Positions 7,792 to 16,492 of a stretch of DNA of 64,000 bases are shown one piece after another (position 1 is the stretch's first letter; every line of letters starts with the position of its first letter). The notes beneath the pieces are model-generated. The model worked only from the letters and a program-made list of their open reading frames with translations, ran no database searches and was not told where the DNA came from. The DNA is from Streptomyces sp. Root431. Lineage in GTDB: Bacteria; Actinomycetota; Actinomycetes; Streptomycetales; Streptomycetaceae. Location of the stretch: assembly GCF_001426585.1 (NCBI RefSeq), contig NZ_LMEI01000009.1, positions 258,694-322,693 on the forward strand, in the 5' to 3' direction. The position numbers and the translations under genes are program-made.

Positions 7792-8844
7792 GGCGCCGAC
7801 CGGGAGGTCCCACAGGTCCTCGCGGGGCAGTCCGGCCTTGTCCCAGGCGGCCCTGACCCGGGTGAGGGGTTCCAGGACGGGTTCGGAGGACAGGACGAAG
7901 GTGGCCCAGTGCATGGGGGCCATCCGCCGCGCGCCCAGGTCCTGATGGGCGCGGACCGCCTCCTCCGGGTCCGTGTGGACGTCGCTGAGCCACCACCGCG
8001 GGTCGTACGCCCCGATCGGCAGCAGCGACAGGTCGATGCCGGGGAAGCGGCGGCCGATCTCGGCGAACCAGTGGCCGTAGCCCGTATCCCCCGCGAAGTG
8101 GACGCGCCGCCCCGACGGGTCGGTGAGCACCCAGCCGCCCCACAGGGAGCGGCAGGTGTCCAGGAGGGTGCGCTTGGACCAGTGGTGGGCCGGCACGAAG
8201 TCGAAGCGCACGCCGTCGAGTTCGGCCGCCTCCCACCAGTCGAGCTCGGTCACGCGGCCGAACCCGCGCCGGGAGAACCAGCGTCCGAGCCCGGCCGGGA
8301 CGAACACCGGGGTGTGCCGGGGCAGTCGCCTCAGGGTGGGGGCGTCGAGGTGGTCGAAGTGGTTGTGGCTGATGACGACGGCGTCGACGGGCGGCAGGTC
8401 CTCCCAGCGGACCCCGACCGGGGTGAGCCGGGCGGGGGTGCCGAAGATGCGGCGGGACCAGACGGGGTCGGTGAGGACGGTGAGCCCGCCGAGCCGCAGG
8501 ATCCAACTGGCGTGCCCGGCCCAGGTGACGGCGAAGGTGTCGGGTCCGGCGGGCGGCAGCGGCCCCGGCTCGAAGGGCAGCAGGGGGATGTCGCGGAGGC
8601 CCTCGGGGCGGGGGCGCACGGCGCCCTCGCGGGCCAGCCTGGCCATCGCGCGGACGCCGGGGAGGGGGGCGGTGAGCCGGTCGACGAAGGTCCGGGGCCA
8701 GTCCTCGCGCAGCCGGCCGATCGGCTGGAGCAGGGAGGTGGGGGGCGGAGCGGGGGTCTGAGCCGGATTCGGGGCGGGGGCGGGGGCCGCGGGGGGATCG
8801 GAGGGGTACGGGGCCTGGGCGGGGTGTGCCGTCCGTTCGGTCAT
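7771..8844 (-). CDS. MBL-fold hydrolase, NAPE-PLD/UlaG-like
   Basis: The 357-residue cytosolic hydrolase has VTWAGHASWILRLGG, then TDPVWSRRIFGTPARLTPVG, SHNHFDHLD (HxHxDH ligands), FAGDTGYG and PMHWATF. The TDPVWS and FVPAHHWSKR elements are characteristic of the N-acyl-phosphatidylethanolamine phospholipase D-like group, suggesting a lipid or phosphodiester substrate; this is inference. The start was chosen at the ATG with GGAG about 9 bases upstream; a longer in-frame start exists. The first 55 residues are Pro/Ala low complexity. It follows the aminotransferase-like gene by 64 bases. Confidence 0.85.
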   Translation of the reverse strand: MTERTAHPAQAPYPSDPPAAPAPAPNPAQTPAPPPTSLLQPIGRLREDWPRTFVDRLTAPLPGVRAMARLAREGAVRPRPEGLRDIPLLPFEPGPLPPAGPDTFAVTWAGHASWILRLGGLTVLTDPVWSRRIFGTPARLTPVGVRWEDLPPVDAVVISHNHFDHLDAPTLRRLPRHTPVFVPAGLGRWFSRRGFGRVTELDWWEAAELDGVRFDFVPAHHWSKRTLLDTCRSLWGGWVLTDPSGRRVHFAGDTGYGHWFAEIGRRFPGIDLSLLPIGAYDPRWWLSDVHTDPEEAVRAHQDLGARRMAPMHWATFVLSSEPVLEPLTRVRAAWDKAGLPREDLWDLPVGASRVLAP

Positions 8845-8908
8845 CTGCGGGCTCCGTTCTGCGCGGCTCGGGCGGGAGGGGTGGGGCGGACGGGAGGGGA
8901 CGTACGGC

Positions 8909-10144
8909 TCATCGGAGTTCCTCCAGGGCTCCTCCGAAGTCCGCCAACGCGCGTGCCACATGTGGGAGTTCTTGGGGATTTCGGGCGCCGAGGGTCTCGG
9001 CGCGCTCCTCGTCGGTGGCGCCCAGGAACATCTCGGTGCCGAACCGGACGCGCAGGGCGCCCAGTTCGTCGCCGAAGCGGTGGCCGCCGGGGACGGGGGC
9101 GCCGAGCCGGGCGGTCAGGTGGCTCTCCAGCTCCAGGGAGTCGGTGACGCCACGGGCGGCGAGTCCCGACCTCAACCTGCCGAGATCCACGTACAGATGA
9201 CGTCCCGCCTGCGGCGGCCGGGACAGCGCCCCGGCGGCGAGGGCGGTGCGGTGCGCGGCGGCGGCGAGCCGGCCGTGGACGGTGGCGGCGCGCCGGACCC
9301 GTACGGTCACGTCCTCGGGTTCGTCGAGGGCGTGGGCGGCGGCGGGGGCGACGGGTCCCGGGACGACGGCGCCGAGGGCGGTGAGCACGTCGAGGACGCG
9401 GGCCCTGCGGTCGGTCCAGCGGTCGGCGCGGGACGGGTCGGTGGGCGGGAAGCGGGCGACGGCACAGGGCCAGGCGGCCGGGGTGAGGGGGGCGCCGCCG
9501 AGGTCGGCGAGGACGGTGACGTCGTCCGGGCACATCTCGGCGGGGCTCAGGAGCACGGTGTCGTGCGGGTGGTGGAGGGTGTCGCGCCAGGTCTCGTCGC
9601 TGATGATGTGGAGCCCCTCGGCGACGGCGGCCTCGCAGGCCTCGCGGACGATCTCGGGCGGGGCGACGGTGGCGGTGGGGTCGTCGGCGACGGAGAGCAT
9701 GACGACCCGGGGATCCCCGCCCTCGGCGCGGACCCGCCTGACCGTCTCCAGGAGGGCGTACGGGTCGGGAATGCCGCCGCATTCGGCGGGGGTGGGCACG
9801 TGGTAGGCGGGGCGGCCGAGGAGGCGGGCCTGCGGGGTCCACCAGGCGGGGCAGGGACGCGGCAGCAGGAGGTCGCCGCCGTGCGCGGCGAGCAGGGCGA
9901 GGAGGAGGGCGGGGGCGCCGGGGGCCGCGACGACGTCCTCGGCGTGCGTCCGCAGGCCGCGGCGCCACCAGTAGCCGGCCGCCGCCTCCCGCAGGACGGG
10001 GCCGCCCCCGGGCGGCTCGGGGGCGGCACGTCCGGCCGCGGCGGCGAGGAGGGCGGCGAGCCCGGGGAGGACGGGCAGTCCCGCGTCGGGCGCGGGAGGG
10101 CCGTAGCGCACCGGGCCGCGGGCTTCCGGAGCCGTGTGGCGCAT
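8909..10144 (-). CDS. class I/II aminotransferase-fold protein lacking the PLP lysine
   Basis: The 411-residue protein follows the class I/II aminotransferase layout: a small-domain N-terminus, GDLLLPRPCPAWW, VVMLSVADDPTATV in place of the usual NPxNPTG, then IISDETW with the PLP-pyridine Asp. Where the Schiff-base lysine should follow, there is only DLGGAPLTPAAWPCAVARF. I find no lysine anywhere in the translation, so covalent PLP catalysis is impossible. The late LRVRFG Arg is kept. The ATG is preceded by a perfect AGGAGG at 8 bases. It is likely co-transcribed with the downstream MBL gene. It may be a binding, regulatory or scaffolding protein. Confidence 0.8.
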   Translation of the reverse strand: MRHTAPEARGPVRYGPPAPDAGLPVLPGLAALLAAAAGRAAPEPPGGGPVLREAAAGYWWRRGLRTHAEDVVAAPGAPALLLALLAAHGGDLLLPRPCPAWWTPQARLLGRPAYHVPTPAECGGIPDPYALLETVRRVRAEGGDPRVVMLSVADDPTATVAPPEIVREACEAAVAEGLHIISDETWRDTLHHPHDTVLLSPAEMCPDDVTVLADLGGAPLTPAAWPCAVARFPPTDPSRADRWTDRRARVLDVLTALGAVVPGPVAPAAAHALDEPEDVTVRVRRAATVHGRLAAAAHRTALAAGALSRPPQAGRHLYVDLGRLRSGLAARGVTDSLELESHLTARLGAPVPGGHRFGDELGALRVRFGTEMFLGATDEERAETLGARNPQELPHVARALADFGGALEELR

Positions 10145-10247
10145 GTCCCGTACCTCCTGAGCGCACGGGGGCACCGGAACGGCACCCCGAGCCCTTTATA
10201 CGAAGATCCGGGCGATCTCGCCGCTCAAGCAGGCTTGGTACGGCGCT

Positions 10248-11465
10248 TCAGGCGACGGTCACCGCGTGGCGTACGACCGCGTTGAAGAGGTAGCCCTGGG
10301 TGTTGTGGACGGCCCGCTCGGGCTGGGTGTTGCCGGCGGCGTCGGTCGTACGGGACAGCAGGGTGGCCGGGCCGGTGCGGTGGGGGCGCCACGGCACGGT
10401 CCAGCGGACCCAGCCGTTGCGCCTCGGGGTGTCGAGGAGCCGGGCCCGCCGCCAGTGGGTCCCGCCGTCGGTGGAGACCTCCACCGAGCGGACGGGCGCG
10501 TGGGCGGACCAGGCGCGGCCGGTGAGCCGGTGGACGCGGTCGGACTCCAGGGTGGCGCCGAAGGGGAGTTCGTACGCGGACTTGATCGTCTGGACGCCGA
10601 TCGGCTCGCTGCCGCCGGACGGGTGGGCGGGGCCGAAGAGGCGGTACCAGTCCGTGGACCAGGGCGAGGTCAGCGGCCGTGTGGAGACCTCGATGTCGCC
10701 GAGCCATTTGATGGAGGCGATGCCGACCCAGGAGGGCACGACGAGCCTGACGGGGTAGCCGTGGTCGTACGGGAGCGGCTCGCCGTTCATCTCGTACGCG
10801 AGGAGGACGTCGTCGAAGGCCTTGGCGACCGGCAGCGGGCGGCGGACCCGGCCGAAGTCGACGCCGCCGGAGACGTACGGGTCGTCGAGGCCGCGCGGCT
10901 GGAGGGCGACGGCGTCGCGGGCGATCCCGGCGCGTCGCAGCACGTCGGAGAGGCGGACGCCGCGCCAGCGGGCGGCGCCGACGGCGCCGAGGGTCCAGGA
11001 GGTGCCCGTGACGGGCTCGCCCTGCTGGCTCGTGTAGAGACTGCGGCCGTTTCCGGCGCACTCGATCAGGGCCGTTCGGGTGACGGAGGGCAGGTCGCGG
11101 AGCTGTCCGTAGGTGAAGTGGACGGGGGCGCGGCCGTGGAGCCCGTCGCCCCAGAGCGTGAGGCGCCAGTCGGCGGCGTCGAGGACGGGGGTGGTGGTGT
11201 GGTTGCGGACGAAGAAGCGGTCGTTGGGGGTGAGGAGGCCGGTGTCCGCGAAGGAGTCGAACCGCGCCTCGGCGTTGGTGCCACGGACGGTGAACCACTC
11301 GGGCGGGAGCGCCTTGACGATCCCGGGCGCGGCGGCCCCGCTCGCGGGTGCCGCGAGTGCGCGGGCGGGTGCGGCGGCGGCGAGCCCGCCGAGGGCGGAG
11401 ACCGCGGGGGCCGCCGCGAGCAGCTTCAGGAGGGAGCGGCGGTCGGGCGCGGGCGAGTACGGCAC
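10248..11465 (-). CDS. Tat-exported sulfite-oxidase-like molybdopterin oxidoreductase
   Basis: The product (405 residues) starts with DRRSLLKLLAAAPAVSALGG, a twin-arginine signal, so it should be folded with molybdenum cofactor and exported by Tat. LIECAGNGRS carries the Mo-ligating Cys, and HGYPVRLVVPSWVGIASIKWL is the substrate/cofactor region of the sulfite oxidase family. The C-terminal 110 residues, from SVEVSTDGG, form the dimerisation (Mo-co_dimer) domain. Two upstream GTGs are possible; I prefer the one behind GAGGAG. Donor and acceptor are unknown. Confidence 0.87.
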   Translation of the reverse strand: MPYSPAPDRRSLLKLLAAAPAVSALGGLAAAAPARALAAPASGAAAPGIVKALPPEWFTVRGTNAEARFDSFADTGLLTPNDRFFVRNHTTTPVLDAADWRLTLWGDGLHGRAPVHFTYGQLRDLPSVTRTALIECAGNGRSLYTSQQGEPVTGTSWTLGAVGAARWRGVRLSDVLRRAGIARDAVALQPRGLDDPYVSGGVDFGRVRRPLPVAKAFDDVLLAYEMNGEPLPYDHGYPVRLVVPSWVGIASIKWLGDIEVSTRPLTSPWSTDWYRLFGPAHPSGGSEPIGVQTIKSAYELPFGATLESDRVHRLTGRAWSAHAPVRSVEVSTDGGTHWRRARLLDTPRRNGWVRWTVPWRPHRTGPATLLSRTTDAAGNTQPERAVHNTQGYLFNAVVRHAVTVA

Positions 11466-11628
11466 GGGACTCCTCGGCACGTGGGGCGGGTGGGCCACCG
11501 GGCGGCGGCGCGGCCGATCCTAGGGGCGGGGAGGGGGCCTGGACGGTGCGTTCATCGTGCTGTCACACACGGATACGTCAGGTCGGGGCGTGACCGGGAA
11601 ACGCGGGGGCAGGAAAATGCGGGGGCGG

Positions 11629-11651
11629 TTCTCGGCCTTTCCGGCCGAGAA
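11629..11651 (+). promoter_or_regulatory. 9-bp hairpin just upstream of the GNAT start
   Basis: TTCTCGGCC-TTTCC-GGCCGAGAA ends six bases before the acetyltransferase ATG and includes the only GAGA-like ribosome site. It could hide the ribosome-binding region in the transcript. It is also a DNA dyad, so an operator role is possible. Confidence 0.45.
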
Positions 11652-11657
11652 TGCGGC

Positions 11658-12218
11658 ATGACGACCGCGATACGTGAAGCGACCCCAGACGACGCGGCGG
11701 CCCTCGCCGCCGTACACGTCCTGTCCTGGCGGGCCGCCTACAGCGACCTGCTCCAGGGTCCGTACCTGGACGCCCTGGACCCGGAGGAGCGGGCGGCCGT
11801 GTGGCGCGCCCGCCTGGCGGCCCCGGACCGGCCCACGGTCCTCCTGGCAACGGGAGACGGCGGGCGGGTGGTGGCCTTCTCCTGCTTCCGGGCGTGGCCG
11901 GAGGAGACCTCCGACGAGCCCGGCGGGTCTGGCGCCACCGGTGTGCCCGACCCCGCCACCACGGCCGAGCTGGCCGCGCTGTACGCCCTGCCGGAGGTGT
12001 GGGGCACGGGCGTCGGGCGGGAGCTGCTGGCCGCGTCCACCGAGGCCCTCGCGGTGGCCGGGTTCCGTACCGCCGCCCTGTGGGTCTTCGCCGGGAACGC
12101 GCGGGGCCGGCGGTTCTACGAGGCGGCGGGCTGGCGGCCCGACGGCGCGAGCGTCCGTGACGTCACCGGCGGGCGGGAGCTGGAGGAACTCCGTTACCGG
12201 CGGGAGCTGTTCACCTGA
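11658..12218 (+). CDS. GNAT-family N-acetyltransferase
   Basis: The 186-residue protein shows the GNAT order: IREATPDDAAALAAVHV at the N-terminus, LAALYALPEVWGTGVGRELL as the acetyl-CoA pyrophosphate loop (a GTGVG version of Q/RxxGxG/A), and ALWVFAGNARGRRFYEAAGW as the C-terminal strand-helix. It would acetylate a small molecule or protein N-terminus with acetyl-CoA; the acceptor is unknown. It is divergent from the molybdoenzyme gene. A hairpin covers its leader. Confidence 0.87.
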   Translation: MTTAIREATPDDAAALAAVHVLSWRAAYSDLLQGPYLDALDPEERAAVWRARLAAPDRPTVLLATGDGGRVVAFSCFRAWPEETSDEPGGSGATGVPDPATTAELAALYALPEVWGTGVGRELLAASTEALAVAGFRTAALWVFAGNARGRRFYEAAGWRPDGASVRDVTGGRELEELRYRRELFT

Positions 12219-12308
12219 CACCCTGTCCACATTCCAAGACGTGGGTCTCACTATTCGGCGGGAGTGCGTACGGTGAAGGAACGCACCCACACCGAGGGAG
12301 TCGCTTCC

Positions 12309-13145
12309 ATGACGCATGCCCCCGCCCCGAACGCGGCCCACGAGACCGCCGTCTACACCCACGGCCACCACGAGTCCGTCCTGCGCTCGCACAGCTGGCG
12401 GACGGCCGCCAACTCCGCGGCCTACCTGCTGCCCCAGCTGCGCGCGGGCCTGGACGTCCTGGACGTGGGCTGCGGACCCGGAACGATCACCGCCGATCTC
12501 GCCGCGCTGGTGGCGCCCGGCCGGGTCACCGCGGTCGACGCCGCCGAGGACGTCCTGGACAAGGCTCGGGCGGTCGCGGCCGAACGGGGCCTGGAGAACG
12601 TCGCGTTCGCCGTGGCGGACGTCCACGCCCTGGACTTCCCCGACGACTCCTTCGACATCGTCCACGCCCACCAGGTGCTGCAGCACGTCGGCGACCCGGT
12701 CCAGGCGCTGCGCGAGATGCGGCGGGTGTGCCGCCCCGGCGGAGTCGTCGCGGCCCGCGACAGCGACTACGGCGCCTTCGCGTGGTTCCCCGAACGCCCC
12801 ACGCTGGAGAGGTGGTTGGACCTGTACCACCGGGTCGCGCGGGCCAACGGCGGCGAACCGGACGCCGGGCGGCGGCTGTTCTCCTGGGCCCGCCAGGCCG
12901 GCTTCACCGACGTCACGACGACGGCGGGCACCTGGTGCTTCGCCACGCCCGAGGAGCGGGCCTGGTGGAGCGGCCTGTGGGCGGACCGGACGACCGCCTC
13001 GGTCTACGCGGAGCTGGCCGTCTCCGGCGGCCACGCGACCGCCGCCGAGCTGACGGCGATCGCGGAGGCCTGGCGGGAGTGGGGCGAGCGGGAGGACGCC
13101 TGGTTCATGGTCCCGCACGGCGAGATCGTGTGCCGGGTGTCCTGA
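12309..13145 (+). CDS. class I SAM-dependent methyltransferase
   Basis: The 278-residue protein has LDVLDVGCGPGTITADLAA (motif I), VTAVDAAEDVL (motif II Asp), VADVHALDFPDDSFDIVHAHQVLQH in pieces as motif III, and LREMRRVCRPGGVVAARD. This is the UbiE/COQ5-like methyltransferase 11 fold. The acceptor is unknown. The ATG follows GAGGGAG. It is tandem with the preceding GNAT gene but separated by 90 bases with its own possible promoter. Confidence 0.88.
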   Translation: MTHAPAPNAAHETAVYTHGHHESVLRSHSWRTAANSAAYLLPQLRAGLDVLDVGCGPGTITADLAALVAPGRVTAVDAAEDVLDKARAVAAERGLENVAFAVADVHALDFPDDSFDIVHAHQVLQHVGDPVQALREMRRVCRPGGVVAARDSDYGAFAWFPERPTLERWLDLYHRVARANGGEPDAGRRLFSWARQAGFTDVTTTAGTWCFATPEERAWWSGLWADRTTASVYAELAVSGGHATAAELTAIAEAWREWGEREDAWFMVPHGEIVCRVS

Positions 13146-13176
13146 CGGCCCTACCCTTGCCCCTCCCCACCTCACA

Positions 13177-15129
13177 TCAGCTCGGGCGCATCCTGAACTC
13201 GTAGGCGAACGGCAGCGGTTCGTCGGTGCACTCCGACCAGACCTCGCCGAGGATCTCGGCGCCCTCGCGCAGGTCCGCGACCTCGAAGCCCGCGTCGAAG
13301 ACGGCGCGGGCCTCGCCCGTCCTGCCCTCGGCGAGGAGCAGCCGGGCCTCCAGGAGCCGGAAGGCGCCCCTCTCCCGGACCTCTTCCGGCAGCCGTGCCC
13401 ACAACTCCCTCGCGCGGCCGGTCCGTCCGGCGGCGAGGAGCGCGACGACGGCCTCCCGGCCGAGGGCGGCGGCCACCACCTCGTCCTCGGCCGCCCGGTC
13501 GGCATGGTCGGCGAAGGCCTCGGCGAACCGCTCGGCGGCCCGCGCCGGGTGCCCGTCCTCCCGGTCGGCGACGGCGAGGCAGTACAGCAGCGGCCAACGC
13601 ACCGCGGCCTCGCGCAGTCCGCGCTCCCAGCTCCGTACCGCCTGGGCGCGGTCTCCGGCGTGCCACTGGGCGATGCCGAGGTGGTACTCGGTGGACGGGT
13701 CCGCCGGGGCGGTCTCCAGCATGTCCCGCCAGGGCGCCGAGACCAGCGGCGCACCGGGCGCGGCACCCTTCTCGGGGACCGGCAGAACTCCGGTGTCCAG
13801 GAGCGCGCGCCAGGGTTCCTGCTCCGGTCCGAGCGTCGACTCGGGAAAGGGCGTACCGGGCAACACGTGCTGTCCGCGCAGGACTTCGAGAGCACCCCAA
13901 CCGGAGCCGACGGCGAGGACGGTCTCCGGCTCGGCGTCGGCGGCCTGCTCCCGCCAGGCCGTGTACGCCGCGTCGACCGCGGAGCGGGGCAGCGCCGCCG
14001 CGAGGCCGCTCTCGACCGCGGCGCGGGCCGCGTCCCAGTCGCCGCCGAGCGCCGCGGCGGGCTCGGCGGCGAGCGGTCCGTACGCCTCCAGCCAGCTGAA
14101 CTCCGCGCCGCCCGGCAGCTCCAGGTGCTCCAGCTGGGTGCGGGCGAGGCCGGCCTGGATCTCGGCGTAGCCGGGGGTGCCGGGCTCGGTGAGCCACTCC
14201 TGCCAGCGCCGGCCGCCGCGCTCGCGGCCCCACACGAAGAGCTTGCGACCGCGCAGCGGGTCGGTGGAGGTCTGGACGAGGCCGGTGCCGTCGGCGTCGA
14301 GGGCGGCGATCCAGCGGCGCTGCCCGTCGGGCAGGTCGTAGAACCAGTCGGCGGCGTGGTCGGCACCGCGCGGGTACGAGCGGTCGGCGCCATCCTCGGC
14401 GACGGGGAAGTCGACGCGCCGCAGCCCCCGTTCGTAGCCGTGGTGCCAGGCCGAGTCGGCGGGGGCGATGACGCGACGGTCCTCCGGGACGGCGATGTTG
14501 GACCACCAGTAGACGGGGGCGGGCCGCTCGTGGGGGTTGCGGACGCGGACGGCCGCGTGGAGGAAGTCGGAGCCCTCCGGGAGCCAGAGGTCGACCTGGA
14601 AGGGCAGGTCCCGCAGGCGCTCCCACTCCCAGAGCCGGAGCATCGGGCCGCCGTCGGGCGCGCGGACGACCGCCGCGTGCAGGGGTGAGCAGGAGAGGGT
14701 GGTGTGGCCGGTCGCGCCGATGTTCCACTCGATGCCGCCGGAGAACCAGGCGCCGTTGAGGGCGAAGGCGGCCGGCTGGAACACCGGGTTGCGGTAGAGG
14801 AGTTCGCGCCCGGTGGGCTTGTGGTGGAGGGAGTGGACGCGGCCGCCGAGGCCGGGGAGCACGGTCGCCCGGAGCCGGTCGTTCTCGATCACGATCGCGT
14901 CGAGGTCGGTGGGCGTGCGGGCGCGCCCGTAGCCGTCCCGTACGGGGGCGGGCAGCAGGCTGCGCAGGGGCGCGCGTCCGATGCCCCGGGCCATGTCGCG
15001 CGGGAGTTCCGCGAGGGTCTGTTCGTCGACCGCGTGGGTCCCGTCGTGGGTCCGCAGGGCGGGCAGGGGGTTGTCCGGGCCCAACGGGGCCGCGGGCAGC
15101 GTCAGTACGGCACGTCGTACGGTCGTCAT
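13177..15129 (-). CDS. DUF5107 domain protein with helical repeat C-terminus
   Basis: The 650-residue protein has an N-terminal beta-sandwich region with LGGRVHSLHHKPTGRELLYR and NGAWFSGGIEWNIGATGHT, the pattern of DUF5107 proteins, which resemble aldose-1-epimerase or glycan-binding folds. From about residue 470 the sequence is Ala/Leu/Arg helical with TPR-like pairs (STEYHLGIAQWHAGDRAQAV). No signal peptide is evident, so a cytosolic role in sugar handling is likely but unproven. The ATG was chosen over an in-frame GTG 15 bases upstream because family members begin near MTTVRRAVLTLP. Confidence 0.82.
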   Translation of the reverse strand: MTTVRRAVLTLPAAPLGPDNPLPALRTHDGTHAVDEQTLAELPRDMARGIGRAPLRSLLPAPVRDGYGRARTPTDLDAIVIENDRLRATVLPGLGGRVHSLHHKPTGRELLYRNPVFQPAAFALNGAWFSGGIEWNIGATGHTTLSCSPLHAAVVRAPDGGPMLRLWEWERLRDLPFQVDLWLPEGSDFLHAAVRVRNPHERPAPVYWWSNIAVPEDRRVIAPADSAWHHGYERGLRRVDFPVAEDGADRSYPRGADHAADWFYDLPDGQRRWIAALDADGTGLVQTSTDPLRGRKLFVWGRERGGRRWQEWLTEPGTPGYAEIQAGLARTQLEHLELPGGAEFSWLEAYGPLAAEPAAALGGDWDAARAAVESGLAAALPRSAVDAAYTAWREQAADAEPETVLAVGSGWGALEVLRGQHVLPGTPFPESTLGPEQEPWRALLDTGVLPVPEKGAAPGAPLVSAPWRDMLETAPADPSTEYHLGIAQWHAGDRAQAVRSWERGLREAAVRWPLLYCLAVADREDGHPARAAERFAEAFADHADRAAEDEVVAAALGREAVVALLAAGRTGRARELWARLPEEVRERGAFRLLEARLLLAEGRTGEARAVFDAGFEVADLREGAEILGEVWSECTDEPLPFAYEFRMRPS

Positions 15130-15240
15130 CCACCCATGGAACACGCCGGGGCCCGTCCTGACCAGGGGCTCTCACGCCGTACTGTGGAAGACCGGTGCCG
15201 CCGCGGGCGGCGGGGAACAGCGGAGCGGGGAGTACGGGGA

Positions 15241-15573
15241 ATGGGTACGCAGCACACTTACCGGGTCATCGTGCGCGGCACGTTCGACGGGCTGTCGGAG
15301 GAGAGCCGGACCCGGCTGCTCGCCGAGGTGGACGCGCACGGGCTGACCGCGATGCAGTTCACGGAGGAGGGCTCGCTCTCCTACGACCGGACGCTGAAGC
15401 ACTTCTCGTACCGGCTGGTCGTCGTCTCCGACGCGGCGGACGGCGACGAGATGGCGGGCGCCCTGGCGGAGGACCGGGTGGAGACGGCGCTCAAGGAGCT
15501 CGGCCACGGCTACAAGGCGCTGCGCTCGACGGTGACCGACCTCGACACGATGAAGATCAACTACAAGCGCTGA
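15241..15573 (+). CDS. DUF6204-family protein
   Basis: A 110-residue cytosolic protein beginning MGTQHTYRVIVRGTFDGLSE with a strong GGGGAG ribosome site. The central KHFSYRLVVVSDA and the C-terminal end of NYKR fit the DUF6204 family, a small actinobacterial family without known function; the name is from memory. It is divergent from the DUF5107 gene, with 111 bases between the starts. Confidence 0.8.
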   Translation: MGTQHTYRVIVRGTFDGLSEESRTRLLAEVDAHGLTAMQFTEEGSLSYDRTLKHFSYRLVVVSDAADGDEMAGALAEDRVETALKELGHGYKALRSTVTDLDTMKINYKR

Positions 15574-15684
15574 CGCACGGCGGCCCGGTCGGCCGCGGCC
15601 GACCAGGCGGCGCGATCCGCTGTGGAGAACGTACGGACCTGCGCCTGTACGGCGCTGCCGCCCCTCCCCGTCGCCCGTGCACTC

Positions 15685-16332
15685 TCAGCCGAGGAGTGTG
15701 GTCAGGATCAGTTTGTAGAAGACGAGGTAGGCCAGTAGCGAAAAGGGAATGGCGGTCAGGAGGGTCAGCGCGCGTTCTCTGTGGGTGCGGCCCATGAGCA
15801 GCGGCACGAGAACCAGAACGGCGAGGCAGGCCCATGCCTCGGAGACGTAGTGCAGAACCCAGGCGTAGTGGATGGCTTCCGTGCCGAAGACGCCCGCCAA
15901 GGCGGCAAGGCCGATGACGCGCCGGCGCGGGCTGTTGCCTCGCCATCCAAAGCCCGCCACCCCGAAGAGGGGGCCGGCGATGAACGCCATGCCGAGCCAG
16001 ACGAGGGGAGCGAACAGAGAGCCCATGCCGTCGCGCGCGACCTCCGCGTAGGCGTAGTAGCCGACGACGAGACCGGACTCGGCGAACAGGCCTGCAACGG
16101 CGGCCGCGGGCAAGCCGACCTGCCGGGCCGGCAGCGCGCCTGCGACGAACGCGGCGACGGACCAGACCGCACCGGAGTTGGCGATCTGATTCCACGTACC
16201 CGGAAGCCAGCCCTGGAACAGATTGGTCAGGACGCCGAGAAGGAGTCCTCCGGCGAATGCCGACGCCGTCGCGTGGCCCCAGGCTCTTCCGCTCCTATCG
16301 GGCGCCGAGGCGATGACCGGGGACGCGCTCAT
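15685..16332 (-). CDS. DUF6518-like multi-pass membrane protein
   Basis: The 215-residue protein has about six hydrophobic segments, including AFAGGLLLGVLTNLFQGWLP, LVVGYYAYAEVARDGMGSLF and the C-terminal FSLLAYLVFYKLILTTLLG. The composition and the GYYAY motif suggest the DUF6518 family (memory); no activity is known. Its third codon positions are less GC-rich than its neighbours, so it may be a more recent acquisition. The ATG is chosen over longer in-frame extensions because of a nearby GTGAG site. Confidence 0.72.
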   Translation of the reverse strand: MSASPVIASAPDRSGRAWGHATASAFAGGLLLGVLTNLFQGWLPGTWNQIANSGAVWSVAAFVAGALPARQVGLPAAAVAGLFAESGLVVGYYAYAEVARDGMGSLFAPLVWLGMAFIAGPLFGVAGFGWRGNSPRRRVIGLAALAGVFGTEAIHYAWVLHYVSEAWACLAVLVLVPLLMGRTHRERALTLLTAIPFSLLAYLVFYKLILTTLLG

Positions 16333-16492
16333 GGTGGTGCTCACTTCTCTGTCGCGGACTGCGTGGCTCACACCCCGTGGTGCAGTGGTAAGGATGCGTG
16401 GTGCCGACGGCGCGTTCCCGTGACCGCTCGCCACCCCGGCCCTGTGGGGATGTGGTGGCGAGCGGCGAGCCGAGTGACACGTTGCTCTGTAG

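Noticed and set aside
12219-12308. A riboswitch or attenuator before the methyltransferase
   Set aside because: Only CACT/AGTG-scale complementarity was found; there is no conserved riboswitch core, so it is probably just a promoter.
13172-15175. Overlapping 667-codon minus-strand frame over the DUF5107 gene
   Set aside because: Its translation is Arg/Pro/Ala repeats, and the other frame shows recognisable DUF5107 motifs.
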